From assembly GCF_001244545.1 (NCBI RefSeq), contig NZ_LN852694.1:837747-901746 (forward strand): a stretch of 64,000 nucleotides of DNA, written 5' to 3'. The DNA comes from Candidatus Stoquefichus sp. SB1. GTDB lineage: Bacteria > Bacillota_I > Bacilli_A > Erysipelotrichales > Coprobacillaceae. This document shows, piece by piece, positions 16,366 to 25,606 of this stretch. Under the pieces are notes generated by a model. The model did not search any database. It saw only the letters and a list, made by a program, of their open reading frames with translations, and was not told the origin of the DNA. Position 1 is the stretch's first letter. Each line of letters begins with the position of its first letter. The position numbers were made by a program, and so were the translations under genes.

Positions 16366-16942
16366 AATTCTATTGGTTAGTTCTGGCTTAAAGCATGCAC
16401 AGGAATTTGTTGAACCCTTTTTAAAACGTTTAGAAGTGTATTTATCAGGTCATGATGATTGTGTTATTGATGTGAGAAATGCTGCTAATTTTGATGAGCG
16501 TGTTTTCTTTGAGTATGATCAAGTTGTCTTTCTTTTGACAATTGCTTTAGATTCAATTCCTTCATCGACTTTAGAAATATTTGAAAAATTAGAAAATCAA
16601 TTAAAAAATAATACAGAAGTTTATGCATTAATTGCATGTGATGAATATGAACCTGAAAAATGCAATCTTTCTGAAAAAATTATAAAAAAATGGTGTGAAA
16701 AAGAAAATCTTCAATTTAAAGGCTCTTTAAAAATTGGTTCCGTTCTCTTTATTATGAAAAGTGCTTCTAAATTTGTTGTTTCTAATTACATAAAAAGTTT
16801 TGCATCAGCTATTTTAAAACATGAAGAAACACATAGTAAGGTAACGATGCTGACTGATAAAATATTTATGAAAACTGCTAATAAGTATTGGAATAAAGAA
16901 ATACGTAAAAAACATAAAGAAAAAGCTAAAAATGCAAGTTAA
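16358..16942 (+). CDS. Flavodoxin-fold-like partner protein of unknown function
   Basis: A 194-residue protein whose N-terminal strand and loop (MAKILLVSSGLKH) and later VVFLLTIALDSIPSST look like a flavodoxin-type fold, ending in a lysine-rich helical tail. It has no clear FMN motif. ATG 16358 follows GGAGGTG and overlaps the end of the flavodoxin-like gene by eight bases, indicating coupled translation. It may be the second subunit of a reductase, but this is inference from position. Confidence 0.5.
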   Translation: MAKILLVSSGLKHAQEFVEPFLKRLEVYLSGHDDCVIDVRNAANFDERVFFEYDQVVFLLTIALDSIPSSTLEIFEKLENQLKNNTEVYALIACDEYEPEKCNLSEKIIKKWCEKENLQFKGSLKIGSVLFIMKSASKFVVSNYIKSFASAILKHEETHSKVTMLTDKIFMKTANKYWNKEIRKKHKEKAKNAS

Positions 16943-16956
16943 CTTGCATTTTTTTG
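16928..16956. terminator. Bidirectional rho-independent terminator
   Basis: AAAAATGCAAGTT (16928-16940) is immediately followed by its perfect inverse AACTTGCATTTTT, then more T. It serves the flavodoxin-like pair. Confidence 0.8.
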
Positions 16957-16996
16957 TATATTATGAAAAGAGAATAAGTATAGCATATCATATGGT

Positions 16997-17461
16997 TTAA
17001 AATTTGATATTCTTTATATAGTCGACAGGCACTTGCATTTGATTGGCTGTTTCTTCATAAGAAAAACCTTGAGAGAGGAGTCTTTTGGCCACTTTTTTTA
17101 AAGTTTCACCAACTTCAATGATATGACCGTCAGGATCATAAAAACGAACAGTACGTTGACCCCAAGTTTGTTCTTTTAAAGGATGGACAAGAGTAACATT
17201 GGCTTTATCAAGGGTACATATCAATTCATCAATGTCATCAGTTTCAAAATAAAGTTCACTTGCATAGTTTTCTAAGACAATTTCATCATCACTACGATGA
17301 ATTAAATCTTTCCATAATTCATATGATTGTAAAACAATCCCAGAAGTTAATGTAACACGACCATGAAAATCAAATATCACTTTTAAACCAAGTATGCGAC
17401 GATAAAAATTTTTTGAACGACTTATGTCATTAACAACAAGTAATGTATTTTTGTATTTCAT
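16997..17461 (-). CDS. VOC-superfamily (glyoxalase/dioxygenase-like) protein
   Basis: A 154-residue protein with paired beta-alpha-beta-beta-beta modules: VVNDISRSKNFYRRILGLKV near the start, ELYFETDDIDEL in the middle, and RTVRFYDPDGHIIEVGE near 105. The Glu in the last motif is a usual metal ligand of this superfamily. A short extra helix-turn-helix-like tail (GFSYEETANQMQVP) follows, which is not part of the VOC fold. The substrate cannot be told. AGAAGG precedes the ATG. Confidence 0.75.
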   Translation of the reverse strand: MKYKNTLLVVNDISRSKNFYRRILGLKVIFDFHGRVTLTSGIVLQSYELWKDLIHRSDDEIVLENYASELYFETDDIDELICTLDKANVTLVHPLKEQTWGQRTVRFYDPDGHIIEVGETLKKVAKRLLSQGFSYEETANQMQVPVDYIKNIKF

Positions 17462-17526
17462 CTAATACCTTCTTTCCTCTATTATTTTATCATATTTTTT
17501 CTTTTCTTTACATATTTAATACTAAG

Positions 17527-17547
17527 GACAAACAAAATACGTTTGTC
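17527..17547. repeat. Short inverted repeat upstream of spoIVA
   Basis: GACAAAC and GTTTGTC flank AAAATAC. It has a weak T-rich tail on the plus strand. It may be a protein-binding palindrome or a weak terminator; no function is supported. Confidence 0.3.
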
Positions 17548-17560
17548 TCTTCACGGATGT

Positions 17561-17587
17561 TCTATTTGACGAAAAAATTCATATATT
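17561..17587 (+). promoter_or_regulatory. Candidate sigma-E promoter of spoIVA
   Basis: CATATATT (17580-17587) fits the sigma-E -10 pattern CATAnnnT, with a TCTATTT-like -35 region 12 bases before it. The spacing is shorter than usual. spoIVA is a mother-cell gene under sigma-E in Bacillus. Confidence 0.3.
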
Positions 17588-17610
17588 GATGTGTAAGAAG
17601 GAGGAAGTAT

Positions 17611-19089
17611 ATGCAAACAATAGATATACTTAAAGACATAGGAAAAAGATGTGATGGAGATATTTATTTAGGTATTGTTGGACCAGTGAGAGTTGGGAAA
17701 TCTTCATTTATTAAACGTTTTATGGAAATGGCTGTTATTCCATATATTGATGATCCTGATGCGAAAATTCGTGCAACTGATGAACTGCCTCAATCAGGTG
17801 AAGGAAAAATGATTATGACAGTTGAACCTAAATTTGTTCCTAATCAAGCTGCTCGTATTTATGTTGAAGAAAATTTAGGTGTTAATATTCGATTGGTAGA
17901 TTGTGTGGGTTATGTCATAGATGGGGCCAAAGGATATAAGGATGAACAGGGTATCCGTTATGTGAAGACACCATGGTATTTGGAAGCTATACCATTTGAT
18001 GAAGCGGCTAAGATTGGAACTCAAAAAGTGATCCAGGATCATTCGACAATTGGAATTGTGATGACATGTGATGGGTCTATTTGTGAAATACCAGCACATG
18101 ATTATGTAGGAGCAACTGATGAAGTTATTCAAGAGTTAAAAGAAATAGGAAAACCATTTGTTATTGTTGTTAATTCTAAAGATCCAAGAAGTATACAATG
18201 TAGTGAATTGGTTGAAGATTTAAAACAAAAACATGATGTACCAGTTATTCCTTTAAAAGTTAATGAAATGAGTGAAGAAGATATTGCTCATTTACTTAAA
18301 GAAGCTTTATATGAATTTCCAATTCATGAAGTGAAAATTGAGGTTCCACGCTGGATTGCTTTAATGGATTCATCACACTGGCTTAAACAAACGTTAGATG
18401 AGGCTTTAGAACAATCTTTGCAGGAAATTAAGCGTTTTAGAGATGTGGAAAGTATTGCGACGCATATGAGTGAATTTGACTTTATAAAAAAGGCATATCT
18501 CTCATCAATTGATACATCTTCTTCATCTGCCACTTTGCGTATTCAGGAAAGAAAAGGGCTTTATAATGAAATATTAAATGAAATCTTAGGACAGGATAAA
18601 TTTGATTCAGCAATGTTTTTAAAACAAATGCAAGAGCTGATGCAGATGCAAAAAGAATATCAGGCATATCAGAGTGCTATTAAAATGGTTAAACAAACTG
18701 GCTATGGATATGCATTGCCGATTATGGATGATATTGAATTGAGTGAACCAGAAGTTATTAAGCAAGGGCCAAGATATGGAATGAAACTTGTTTCAACTGC
18801 TTCTACAATTCATATGATTAAAGTTGATATTGAATCAACATTTGAGCCAATTATAGGTTCAAAAGAACAAGCAGAAGCCTTTATTCAATATTTACAAAGT
18901 CATGGAGAAAATAACAAAGAAGCTATTTTTGATTGCGATGTTTTTGGTCGAAAATTAGGTGATTTAATTAATGAAGGTATGCGTGTTAAATTGGCTTCAA
19001 TGAATGAAACCGCTTGTATTCGTGTGCATGATATTTTAAGTAAAATAGTGAATAAAGGAAAGACAAATGTGATTGCAATAGTTTTATAA
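17611..19089 (+). CDS. spoIVA: Stage IV sporulation protein A (spore coat ATPase)
   Basis: A 492-residue protein of standard length that polymerises on the forespore surface using ATP hydrolysis and forms the base layer of the spore coat. Walker A GPVRVGKS is at 24-31, the switch-like LVDCVGYV near residue 94, and VIVVNSKDPRS near 185. The middle and C-terminal domains include the long conserved ending with GMRVKLASMNETACIRV. GAGGAAG precedes the ATG. hup follows, as in Bacillus. Confidence 0.97.
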   Translation: MQTIDILKDIGKRCDGDIYLGIVGPVRVGKSSFIKRFMEMAVIPYIDDPDAKIRATDELPQSGEGKMIMTVEPKFVPNQAARIYVEENLGVNIRLVDCVGYVIDGAKGYKDEQGIRYVKTPWYLEAIPFDEAAKIGTQKVIQDHSTIGIVMTCDGSICEIPAHDYVGATDEVIQELKEIGKPFVIVVNSKDPRSIQCSELVEDLKQKHDVPVIPLKVNEMSEEDIAHLLKEALYEFPIHEVKIEVPRWIALMDSSHWLKQTLDEALEQSLQEIKRFRDVESIATHMSEFDFIKKAYLSSIDTSSSSATLRIQERKGLYNEILNEILGQDKFDSAMFLKQMQELMQMQKEYQAYQSAIKMVKQTGYGYALPIMDDIELSEPEVIKQGPRYGMKLVSTASTIHMIKVDIESTFEPIIGSKEQAEAFIQYLQSHGENNKEAIFDCDVFGRKLGDLINEGMRVKLASMNETACIRVHDILSKIVNKGKTNVIAIVL

Positions 19090-19097
19090 ATTTGTTG

Positions 19098-19126
19098 TTG
19101 CTTTGCTGAAATTGAAATGTTATACT
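19098..19126 (+). promoter_or_regulatory. Sigma-A promoter of hup
   Basis: TTGCTT (19098-19103), 17 bases, TATACT (19121-19126) with an extended TG one base before it. Confidence 0.6.
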
Positions 19127-19158
19127 ACTACTTAGATTTAGGTAGGAGGCAATTTAAA

Positions 19159-19431
19159 ATGAATAAAAAAGAACTTATTGATATCGTTTCACAAAAGAAA
19201 GATTTAACAAAAAAAGATGCTGAAGCGTTAGTAGATACAGTTTTTGATACAATGATTGAAAGTATTTTAGATGGAGATAAAGTCTTGATTTCAGGGTTTG
19301 GTACTTTTAAAGTCAATAATCGTAAAGAACGTAAGGGTGTTAGCCCTAAAACAAAAGAAGTTATGATTATTCCAGCAAGCAAGACAGTTTCATTTAAACC
19401 TAGCAACAGATTAAAAGATGCGATGAATTAA
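19159..19431 (+). CDS. hup: HU-type histone-like DNA-binding protein
   Basis: A 90-residue HU homologue that bends and compacts DNA as a dimer. It has the typical MNKKELIDIVSQK start, the conserved GFGTFKVNNRKERKG turn leading into the DNA-binding arm near residues 46-60, and the FKPSNRLKDAMN end. ATG 19159 is nine bases after AGGAGG. The gene has its own promoter within the spoIVA-hup interval. Confidence 0.97.
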   Translation: MNKKELIDIVSQKKDLTKKDAEALVDTVFDTMIESILDGDKVLISGFGTFKVNNRKERKGVSPKTKEVMIIPASKTVSFKPSNRLKDAMN

Positions 19432-19516
19432 TTCATACATCTTTTTTTATAAATTTGAAAAAAGGTGACATATTCTGTTCATAAATGTTGTATAATATAG
19501 TTGCGAGGTGATTTCA

Positions 19517-20233
19517 ATGCCATTTTATTATTACGGTATGTTTTCAAATAGATATTATATGATTGGAACAATTTTGGTTATTATTGCTGCATTATTAGCA
19601 ATGTGGGCACAGTTTAAAGTGCAATCAACATATTCTCGCTATAAAAAGATTCCCAATTCTCGTGGTATGACGGGAGCCCAATTGGCACGTGAGATTCTTG
19701 ATAGTGAGGGATTGCATGATATTCAGATTTTTGAAGTCAATGGTCAATTAAGTGATCATTATAATCCTGGAAAGAAAACGATTAATTTATCTAAGGATAT
19801 TTATCAGGGGACATCAATTGCATCACTTGCAGTTGCTGCACATGAATGTGGACATGCTATTCAATATAAAGAAAAGTATATTCCTATTTCGCTTAGAAAT
19901 GCAATTTTACCTATTGCTAATATTGGTCAGTATTTAGGATGGATAGCCATCTTCATTGGTTTGATATTTAGTCGTACAAATGTTGCATGGTTTGGTTTCT
20001 TTGCAATGTGCGGTATCTTGGCTTTCCAGGTTGTGACACTGCCAGTTGAGTTTAATGCATCAAGTCGTGCACTGGCTATTTTGAAAACACGTTATTTAAA
20101 TGAAGATGAATATAGTGGAGCACGTAGTATGTTATCAGCCGCTGCAATGACTTATGTTGCTGCAATGATTTCAACACTAATGAGTATGCTTAGAATTTTT
20201 CTGATTATTTTAGGAAATTCAAGAGATGATTAA
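19517..20233 (+). CDS. YugP-type zinc-dependent membrane metalloprotease
   Basis: A 238-residue membrane protein with an N-terminal membrane segment, the zinc motif HECGH near residue 114 in AVAAHECGHAIQYK, two middle membrane segments, and a C-terminal hydrophobic region. This is Pfam peptidase family PF04298 (YugP). The physiological substrate is unknown. The third ligand may be in PVEFNASSRA, typical of the family. ATG 19517 follows GAGGTGA; the GTG at 19508 is part of that ribosome binding site. A TATAAT is at 19491-19496. Confidence 0.9.
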   Translation: MPFYYYGMFSNRYYMIGTILVIIAALLAMWAQFKVQSTYSRYKKIPNSRGMTGAQLAREILDSEGLHDIQIFEVNGQLSDHYNPGKKTINLSKDIYQGTSIASLAVAAHECGHAIQYKEKYIPISLRNAILPIANIGQYLGWIAIFIGLIFSRTNVAWFGFFAMCGILAFQVVTLPVEFNASSRALAILKTRYLNEDEYSGARSMLSAAAMTYVAAMISTLMSMLRIFLIILGNSRDD

Positions 20234-20260
20234 AGACCGTGAGGTCTTTTCATTTTTGTT

Positions 20261-20288
20261 TTGCAATTTGTTTCTTTTGTTATATAAT
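20261..20288 (+). promoter_or_regulatory. Sigma-A promoter of the tseB-dnaD-nth cluster
   Basis: TTGCAA (20261-20266), 16 bases, TATAAT (20283-20288), 22 bases before the ATG. Confidence 0.65.
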
Positions 20289-20310
20289 AAATACACTGGA
20301 GGTGCATTCA

Positions 20311-20787
20311 ATGAAGAAACATGTATTTCGAATAAGTGTGGTTATATTAGTTGTGATATTAGCAGTTGTTTCTTTTTATATGCTTTATGTCCACGTACCT
20401 TATTATAATTATCATCATCAGTTAAATACAATAAGGAATCAAATATGTGAAGAAAACAATTATGAATATATGGATTACTTTAGCGAATATAGAGGTAAAG
20501 ATACGTATTATATGCTAAAGGTGAAAATTAATGGTGTTTTATCTTATGTGGCTTATGATCAGGATTTAAAACTGGTAGATACTTATCAGGGTGATGTTGC
20601 AAATGAGGAAGATGTCAAAAAAGAAATTGAGAATAAATATAAAACAGATATTTCTCAATTGGACATTGCTTATGAGAATCAAAGGTTTGTTTATTATGGT
20701 CGTCAACAAAACGATGATATGTTATTATATGTTTATTATGATTTGGCGAGTGGAGAATTTATGAAAGCAGTTAAGCTTGGAGAGTAG
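20311..20787 (+). CDS. TseB/YpmB-like membrane-anchored protein
   Basis: A 158-residue protein with an N-terminal membrane segment (about 6-26) and an extracellular part that contains two repeats of a small alpha-beta domain. Repeats start near YFSEYRGKDTYYMLKV and RFVYYGRQQNDDML. This is the YpmB/TseB (DUF5590) type, in Bacillus a modulator of cell-wall elongation by PBP2A. Context supports it: in Bacillus ypmB lies close to dnaD and nth, and here dnaD starts three bases after the stop. ATG 20311 follows GGAGGTG. Confidence 0.65.
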   Translation: MKKHVFRISVVILVVILAVVSFYMLYVHVPYYNYHHQLNTIRNQICEENNYEYMDYFSEYRGKDTYYMLKVKINGVLSYVAYDQDLKLVDTYQGDVANEEDVKKEIENKYKTDISQLDIAYENQRFVYYGRQQNDDMLLYVYYDLASGEFMKAVKLGE

Positions 20788-20790
20788 AAT

Positions 20791-21390
20791 ATGGATGAAT
20801 TATTGGATTATCGATGTGTTGATTTTAAAAAGTTATTAATTTTAAAGGCAAAGTCGATTCAATTAACTGATCAGGAATGTTATCTTTTATTGTTAATTAT
20901 GACATTAAATGAGATTGGAGTAAGACCTATCACACCTTCACAAATTAGTAAATTATGTCAATTGCCTTTATCTAAGATAGATGAAACTTTAATATCTTTG
21001 GTAGATAAACATTTTATTTCAAGAAAAAATGGAACACTTGATTTACGTCCATTAGAAAAACGATTGTTAGATCATGAGGAAGTTGAGGATACTCAGGAAA
21101 TTGATTTGATTCATATTTTTGAGGATGCTTTTGGAAGAAGTTTAAGTCAAAGAGAAGTTCAATTGATTAATTCATTGAAATGTCAGGGACATAGTGATGA
21201 AATGATTGTTGATGCATTAAATGAATCAGTGAAATCAGGGGTTATTACTTTTAGATATATTGAAAAAATTCTTGATAATTGGGCTAAATATGGAGTGAAG
21301 AGACGTTATGCACCGATGGCACCTAAGGTAGAAAAAAATCAGGTGGAACAAAATATAAAGGATTATAAATGGTGGGAAGAACATGAATAA
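20791..21390 (+). CDS. dnaD: DnaD-domain replication protein
   Basis: A 199-residue protein with an N-terminal winged helix (about 20-85) and a C-terminal DnaD domain (about 100-170) ending in FRYIEKILDNWAKYGV, followed by YKWWEEHE. DnaD helps load the replicative helicase at the origin and at restart sites in low-GC Firmicutes. The length is close to that of Bacillus DnaD. It overlaps nth by eight bases. Confidence 0.88.
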   Translation: MDELLDYRCVDFKKLLILKAKSIQLTDQECYLLLLIMTLNEIGVRPITPSQISKLCQLPLSKIDETLISLVDKHFISRKNGTLDLRPLEKRLLDHEEVEDTQEIDLIHIFEDAFGRSLSQREVQLINSLKCQGHSDEMIVDALNESVKSGVITFRYIEKILDNWAKYGVKRRYAPMAPKVEKNQVEQNIKDYKWWEEHE

Positions 21391-22024
21391 AGAGAAAATG
21401 CAACGTATATTAGATGTTTTTGATGAAATGTATCCTGATGCAAAGTGTGAATTGGTTCATCAAAATGAATTACAATTATTGATTGCTGTTATGCTTTCTG
21501 CGCAAACTACAGATGCAAGTGTTAATAAACTGACTCAAAATTTATTTCAAAAATATCAAAGTGTGGAAGATTATGCAAATGCACCTTTAGAACAGTTAGA
21601 AAAAGATTTACATACAATAGGTCTTTATCGTAATAAAGCGAAAAATGTCAAAGCGATGGCACAAAAATTAATCAGTGATTTTGATGGTGATGTCCCTTGT
21701 GATCATGATGCTTTACAGACATTACCAGGAGTAGGGCGTAAAACAGCCAATGTTGTTATTTCAGAGGGTTTTCAGGTTCCGGCTATTGCAGTTGATACAC
21801 ATGTTGAACGTATCTCAAAAAGGCTAGGAATCGCTCAGAAGAAGGATTCAGTTCTGACGGTAGAAAAGAAACTACAAAAAGCTGTTCCTAAAGAACGTTG
21901 GATCAAAACACATCATCAAATGATCTTTTTTGGAAGATATCATTGTAAAGCTATGAATCCTGAATGTCAGAATTGTTCTTTGATTGATATTTGTAAAGAA
22001 CCTAAAAGAAAGAAATATCTATAA
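21383..22024 (+). CDS. nth: Endonuclease III
   Basis: A 213-residue base-excision repair glycosylase/AP lyase for oxidised pyrimidines. The helix-hairpin-helix with catalytic Lys is LPGVGRKTANVV near 115, the catalytic Asp is in VDTHVER near 137, and a [4Fe-4S] cluster loop C-x6-C-x2-C-x5-C lies near 187-203. Length and order dnaD-nth match Bacillus. A terminator follows. Confidence 0.96.
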   Translation: MNKEKMQRILDVFDEMYPDAKCELVHQNELQLLIAVMLSAQTTDASVNKLTQNLFQKYQSVEDYANAPLEQLEKDLHTIGLYRNKAKNVKAMAQKLISDFDGDVPCDHDALQTLPGVGRKTANVVISEGFQVPAIAVDTHVERISKRLGIAQKKDSVLTVEKKLQKAVPKERWIKTHHQMIFFGRYHCKAMNPECQNCSLIDICKEPKRKKYL

Positions 22025-22043
22025 ATAAAAATAACTAAGATAT

Positions 22044-22070
22044 AAGAATGATGACCATCATTCTTTTTTT
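22044..22070 (+). terminator. Rho-independent terminator after nth
   Basis: AGAATGATG pairs with CATCATTCT across a one to three base loop and is followed by seven T. Confidence 0.8.
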
Positions 22071-22078
22071 GTATACAA

Positions 22079-22103
22079 AAAAACCTATCAATGATAGGTT
22101 TTA
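22079..22103 (-). terminator. Rho-independent terminator after the class A PBP gene
   Basis: ACCTATCA and TGATAGGT form the stem; the minus strand continues in a T-tract. It serves the recU-pbp operon. Confidence 0.75.
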
Positions 22104-22107
22104 ATCA

Positions 22108-24867
22108 TTATGGGTTCGTTGTAGGAACTTGTGTAGCTTCTGCTGTTTTAAATGAATGAGCAGTTAATTGATGGGTAGAACCATCGCTTCTTGTTTCCGT
22201 AAACGTTGTTGTATAATTCGTACTTGGGGCTAAACCATCAAAAGATATTGTCCCATTAGCAGTTAATTCACGTGTGACACCATTAAGAACAGCTGTTACT
22301 TTGCTGCCTGTAGGAACAACAACTTGATAACTGATTTGTGAAGTTGTTGGTGTTCCAGCTGTATAACTTGCTGGAGTCACAACGCCTTCAACTGTGACTG
22401 TTTGAGATATTTTATTGGAAGCACCATTACCACTTTCAAATGCGTAATATCCTGTAACTGTATAAGAACCCGGAGTAGATAATGTATAATTTAACGTTGC
22501 TGCATTGGTACTTAATTTTTCACTATGGATGACTTTTCCAGTTGAATCAGCAATTTCTACAACATAGACAACCTTACCATAAATTTGTTTAATATCACCC
22601 AAATATGGAAGATTTTGACCACCATAATTTTTCGTTGGAGTTCCATCTTCAGTCATACTCTTTGGATCATATTCCGCAAAGTTAACATTAATTTTGCCAT
22701 TTTCTAAAGTGGCAGTAAATGCACTTAAACTATTAAGCGCTGCACCACTAGCAGTACCACTAGGGGTGTTTCCTTTTTTAAACCATCCAGAAACAATTCG
22801 ATTACTTGGAACACCTTCACCTGGTGATACATAAGGATAAATTCCTGAAATACAGCTTGCCTTAACAACACCAGAAGGTTGGCTTGGATAGCTATTCTTT
22901 AATTTACCACCATGAACATATTTAGCAATTAAAGCAGAAATTTGGGTATTGATTGTACCACTTGGGAAGTATCCCTTCTTTTGTGCTTCGGAAGTATAAC
23001 CAACCCAAACACTCCAAGAGTAATCCGGTGAGTAGGCTGCCATCCACAAATCTTTATTTTTCCCTACTAATTTTTTATTAGGAGCATTTTTATCATGGTT
23101 AGAAGTTCCGGTTTTTGCTCCAATTTGTAATCCAATATTTAAACGAGAATATGAATTTGTAGTTTTTACATAGTCAGTCATAACTTGACGAATCATAAAT
23201 GCGGATTCTGCAGATAATGCCTGTTTCTTTTCTTTTTGAGCAGTTTCATCTAAATTAATCACTTCACCAGTTGAAAGAATTTCGATAGAGGCAACAGTGT
23301 GTGGTTCAATATATGTTCCACCGTTTGCGATAACTGCATATGCAGCTGCTTGTTCTTCAGGTGAAATACCAGTTGCCCAAGCACCAATTGCATAACCTAA
23401 ACTTAAATTTTCTTTATACATATCAAAACCAAAGTCTGATAAATAATTTGTCATTTTTTCAGTACCGACTTTGTCGATAACTTCTTTAAATGTTTGAATT
23501 GCAGCTAAGTTCCATGAACTTGACAAAGCTTCACTGATAGACACATCACCATGATATTTTCCATCCCAGTTACCTGGTGTCCAGCCACCACTACTGTAAG
23601 GAATATCATGAACATAATGAGCAGTTGAATAATTGAGATATTCAAATGCAGATGCATAGGAAATAATAGGTTTTAAAGAAGATCCTGGTTGATTTCTTTG
23701 TCCATATCTAAATGAACTATCTTTTTCAGCATTTTCTTTACTTGCAGCATAAGCATATGTTGTTCCCATTGGAGCATAGTCTCTTGCAGAAATGACACCA
23801 ATGACACGACCAGTCGTTGATTCTTGAACACTAGCACCAGTTTGCATATATTTATCAGGAAACTTAAAGCTTTCACCACTTGCAATATCATCTAATTTTT
23901 CTTGTAAATCAGTATTAAGATATGTAGTAATTTTCATTGGTGTTGAATTTGGGTCATAACCTGTTTTTTCATAAACTTCACGTGTAACCATATCAGCATA
24001 AGCCTGATAATGTCCACCAGAAGAAATAGGATTTGATTTCAATGTATTTTCCACCGGAATCGCTTTGGTTGCTTCGTATTCATCTTTCGTAATATAGCCA
24101 TGATCAAACATCAAATATAAAATCGTATCACGACGTTTTTGTGCTAAGGCTAAATTTTTAAATGGGTCAAAACTGTTTGGAGAGTTTAATGTTCCAGCTA
24201 ACAATGCAGCTTCTGGCAATGTTAAATTCTGAACAGCTTTATCAAAATAATATTTAGAAGCAGCATAAATCCCAATTGCTTTATTTCCATATCCAAAATA
24301 AATTTTGTTTAAATAAAGTTCCAATATTTCTTCTTTAGTTGTCTGAGAAGTTGCTTCAATTGCTAAAATAACTTCGCCAGCTTTTCTTTCAATCGTTTGT
24401 TCTTCTTTAGGATAATAAGATTTTTTAATAACCTGTTGTGTAATTGTAGAACCACCACTTGTAATTCCACCAGCAGCAATATTTCCTAATAATGCTTTCA
24501 CAATACGTGGTAAGTCAAATCCATTATGCTCAAAGAAACGTGAATCTTCCGCCGCAACAACAGCATCAATCATAACCTGAGGAATATCATCATAAGAGAC
24601 ATTCTTTCGAACACCATCTTGTCCATAAGAATAATATTCAGATCCATTAGTAGAAACTTGAATTGATGATTCATTGTTCATTAATTTTTCTTTAGAAAAA
24701 TCCTTTACCTGATCAAAAATTCCTATTCCTAAATAAATCCCCACTGAAGCAACGAGCAAAACAACAACCAAAAGACTAATCTTAATAATCTTTCGATTTC
24801 GTTTCTTTTTAGCTAATTCCTCCTGGGGAGTTCGTTTTTTCTTTTTGAGTTTCATCTTTTTCATCAT
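22108..24867 (-). CDS. Bifunctional class A penicillin-binding protein (PBP1a type)
   Basis: A 919-residue enzyme that polymerises and cross-links peptidoglycan. A basic cytoplasmic start and one membrane segment (about 28-50) are followed by the glycosyltransferase domain (EDSRFFEHNGFD near 107, GGSTITQQ near 135). The transpeptidase domain has the active serine in SSLK near 395, SWN near 458 and KTGTS near 586. The C-terminal 200 residues are a Pro/Thr/Ser-rich extension with probable fibronectin-like or Ig-like folds. It overlaps recU by four bases. recU-ponA is also an operon in Bacillus. Confidence 0.95.
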   Translation of the reverse strand: MMKKMKLKKKKRTPQEELAKKKRNRKIIKISLLVVVLLVASVGIYLGIGIFDQVKDFSKEKLMNNESSIQVSTNGSEYYSYGQDGVRKNVSYDDIPQVMIDAVVAAEDSRFFEHNGFDLPRIVKALLGNIAAGGITSGGSTITQQVIKKSYYPKEEQTIERKAGEVILAIEATSQTTKEEILELYLNKIYFGYGNKAIGIYAASKYYFDKAVQNLTLPEAALLAGTLNSPNSFDPFKNLALAQKRRDTILYLMFDHGYITKDEYEATKAIPVENTLKSNPISSGGHYQAYADMVTREVYEKTGYDPNSTPMKITTYLNTDLQEKLDDIASGESFKFPDKYMQTGASVQESTTGRVIGVISARDYAPMGTTYAYAASKENAEKDSSFRYGQRNQPGSSLKPIISYASAFEYLNYSTAHYVHDIPYSSGGWTPGNWDGKYHGDVSISEALSSSWNLAAIQTFKEVIDKVGTEKMTNYLSDFGFDMYKENLSLGYAIGAWATGISPEEQAAAYAVIANGGTYIEPHTVASIEILSTGEVINLDETAQKEKKQALSAESAFMIRQVMTDYVKTTNSYSRLNIGLQIGAKTGTSNHDKNAPNKKLVGKNKDLWMAAYSPDYSWSVWVGYTSEAQKKGYFPSGTINTQISALIAKYVHGGKLKNSYPSQPSGVVKASCISGIYPYVSPGEGVPSNRIVSGWFKKGNTPSGTASGAALNSLSAFTATLENGKINVNFAEYDPKSMTEDGTPTKNYGGQNLPYLGDIKQIYGKVVYVVEIADSTGKVIHSEKLSTNAATLNYTLSTPGSYTVTGYYAFESGNGASNKISQTVTVEGVVTPASYTAGTPTTSQISYQVVVPTGSKVTAVLNGVTRELTANGTISFDGLAPSTNYTTTFTETRSDGSTHQLTAHSFKTAEATQVPTTNP

Positions 24868-25457
24868 TCGTCCTCCTTAAAATACACCCTATCTACAACT
24901 TTTAAATAATCCAGGCGTGGTTGATAACTTTGGGCTATCAAATGTCCCTTTGATTTGATTCTTTCATAAGTCATTGATTTTCTTTGAGAATGATAATAAT
25001 CGCAAATAACATAACTTGCATCAATTAAGTATACCTCATTTAGACTAGTGAATGCAATAATAACAAATGCAATACCACCATGATCAATAATTTTTTGTAG
25101 ATGTTCAATTTGATGTTTTGAGATATTCCCAAAGGGAAAAGTCTTTACTTTTGTTTCTTTGGCCTCAAAATCAACATAACGTCCTCGATAAAGACCGTTA
25201 TAATCGGTTGTAGAAGGTGTTTTGTAATAAGCTTCTACAATCCTTGCTGCTTCTCTACGTGGATAATCAACCTTGACAATTTGTACAGGTGTAGGTTTTT
25301 TGTATATAACCGCTTTATCTATTTCAAGATAATATTGATTAGATAATGAGATATCTTCTTCCAAAGACATGCCACGATGTGCCGTATAATGTTTTTGAGA
25401 AGTTGATAAACTTTCATGTAATCCTGTCTTTTTTTTCATGTTGGGATAATTGACCAT
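24864..25457 (-). CDS. recU: Holliday junction resolvase RecU
   Basis: A 197-residue resolvase of Gram-positive bacteria. Catalytic acidic residues occur in TTDYNGLYRGRYVDFEAKETK near 87-107 and the H-Q-x-x-H-L block (SKHQIEHL) follows. The N-terminal flexible arm (MKKKTGLHESLS) contributes to junction binding. AAAGGATGAGG precedes the ATG. It is the first gene of the operon with the class A PBP. Confidence 0.94.
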   Translation of the reverse strand: MVNYPNMKKKTGLHESLSTSQKHYTAHRGMSLEEDISLSNQYYLEIDKAVIYKKPTPVQIVKVDYPRREAARIVEAYYKTPSTTDYNGLYRGRYVDFEAKETKVKTFPFGNISKHQIEHLQKIIDHGGIAFVIIAFTSLNEVYLIDASYVICDYYHSQRKSMTYERIKSKGHLIAQSYQPRLDYLKVVDRVYFKEDE

Positions 25458-25606
25458 AACCTCATCCTTTCATTCATTGTCTTATATATTATAACATATA
25501 TTTTTCACATCTTGTCTAAATTGTGTGTATTTTCATCTTTTTTTAAAAATATCTTGCATTTATATGATATTTTTGTGAAAATATGAAAGAAGAAAGGTGG
25601 ATGTTT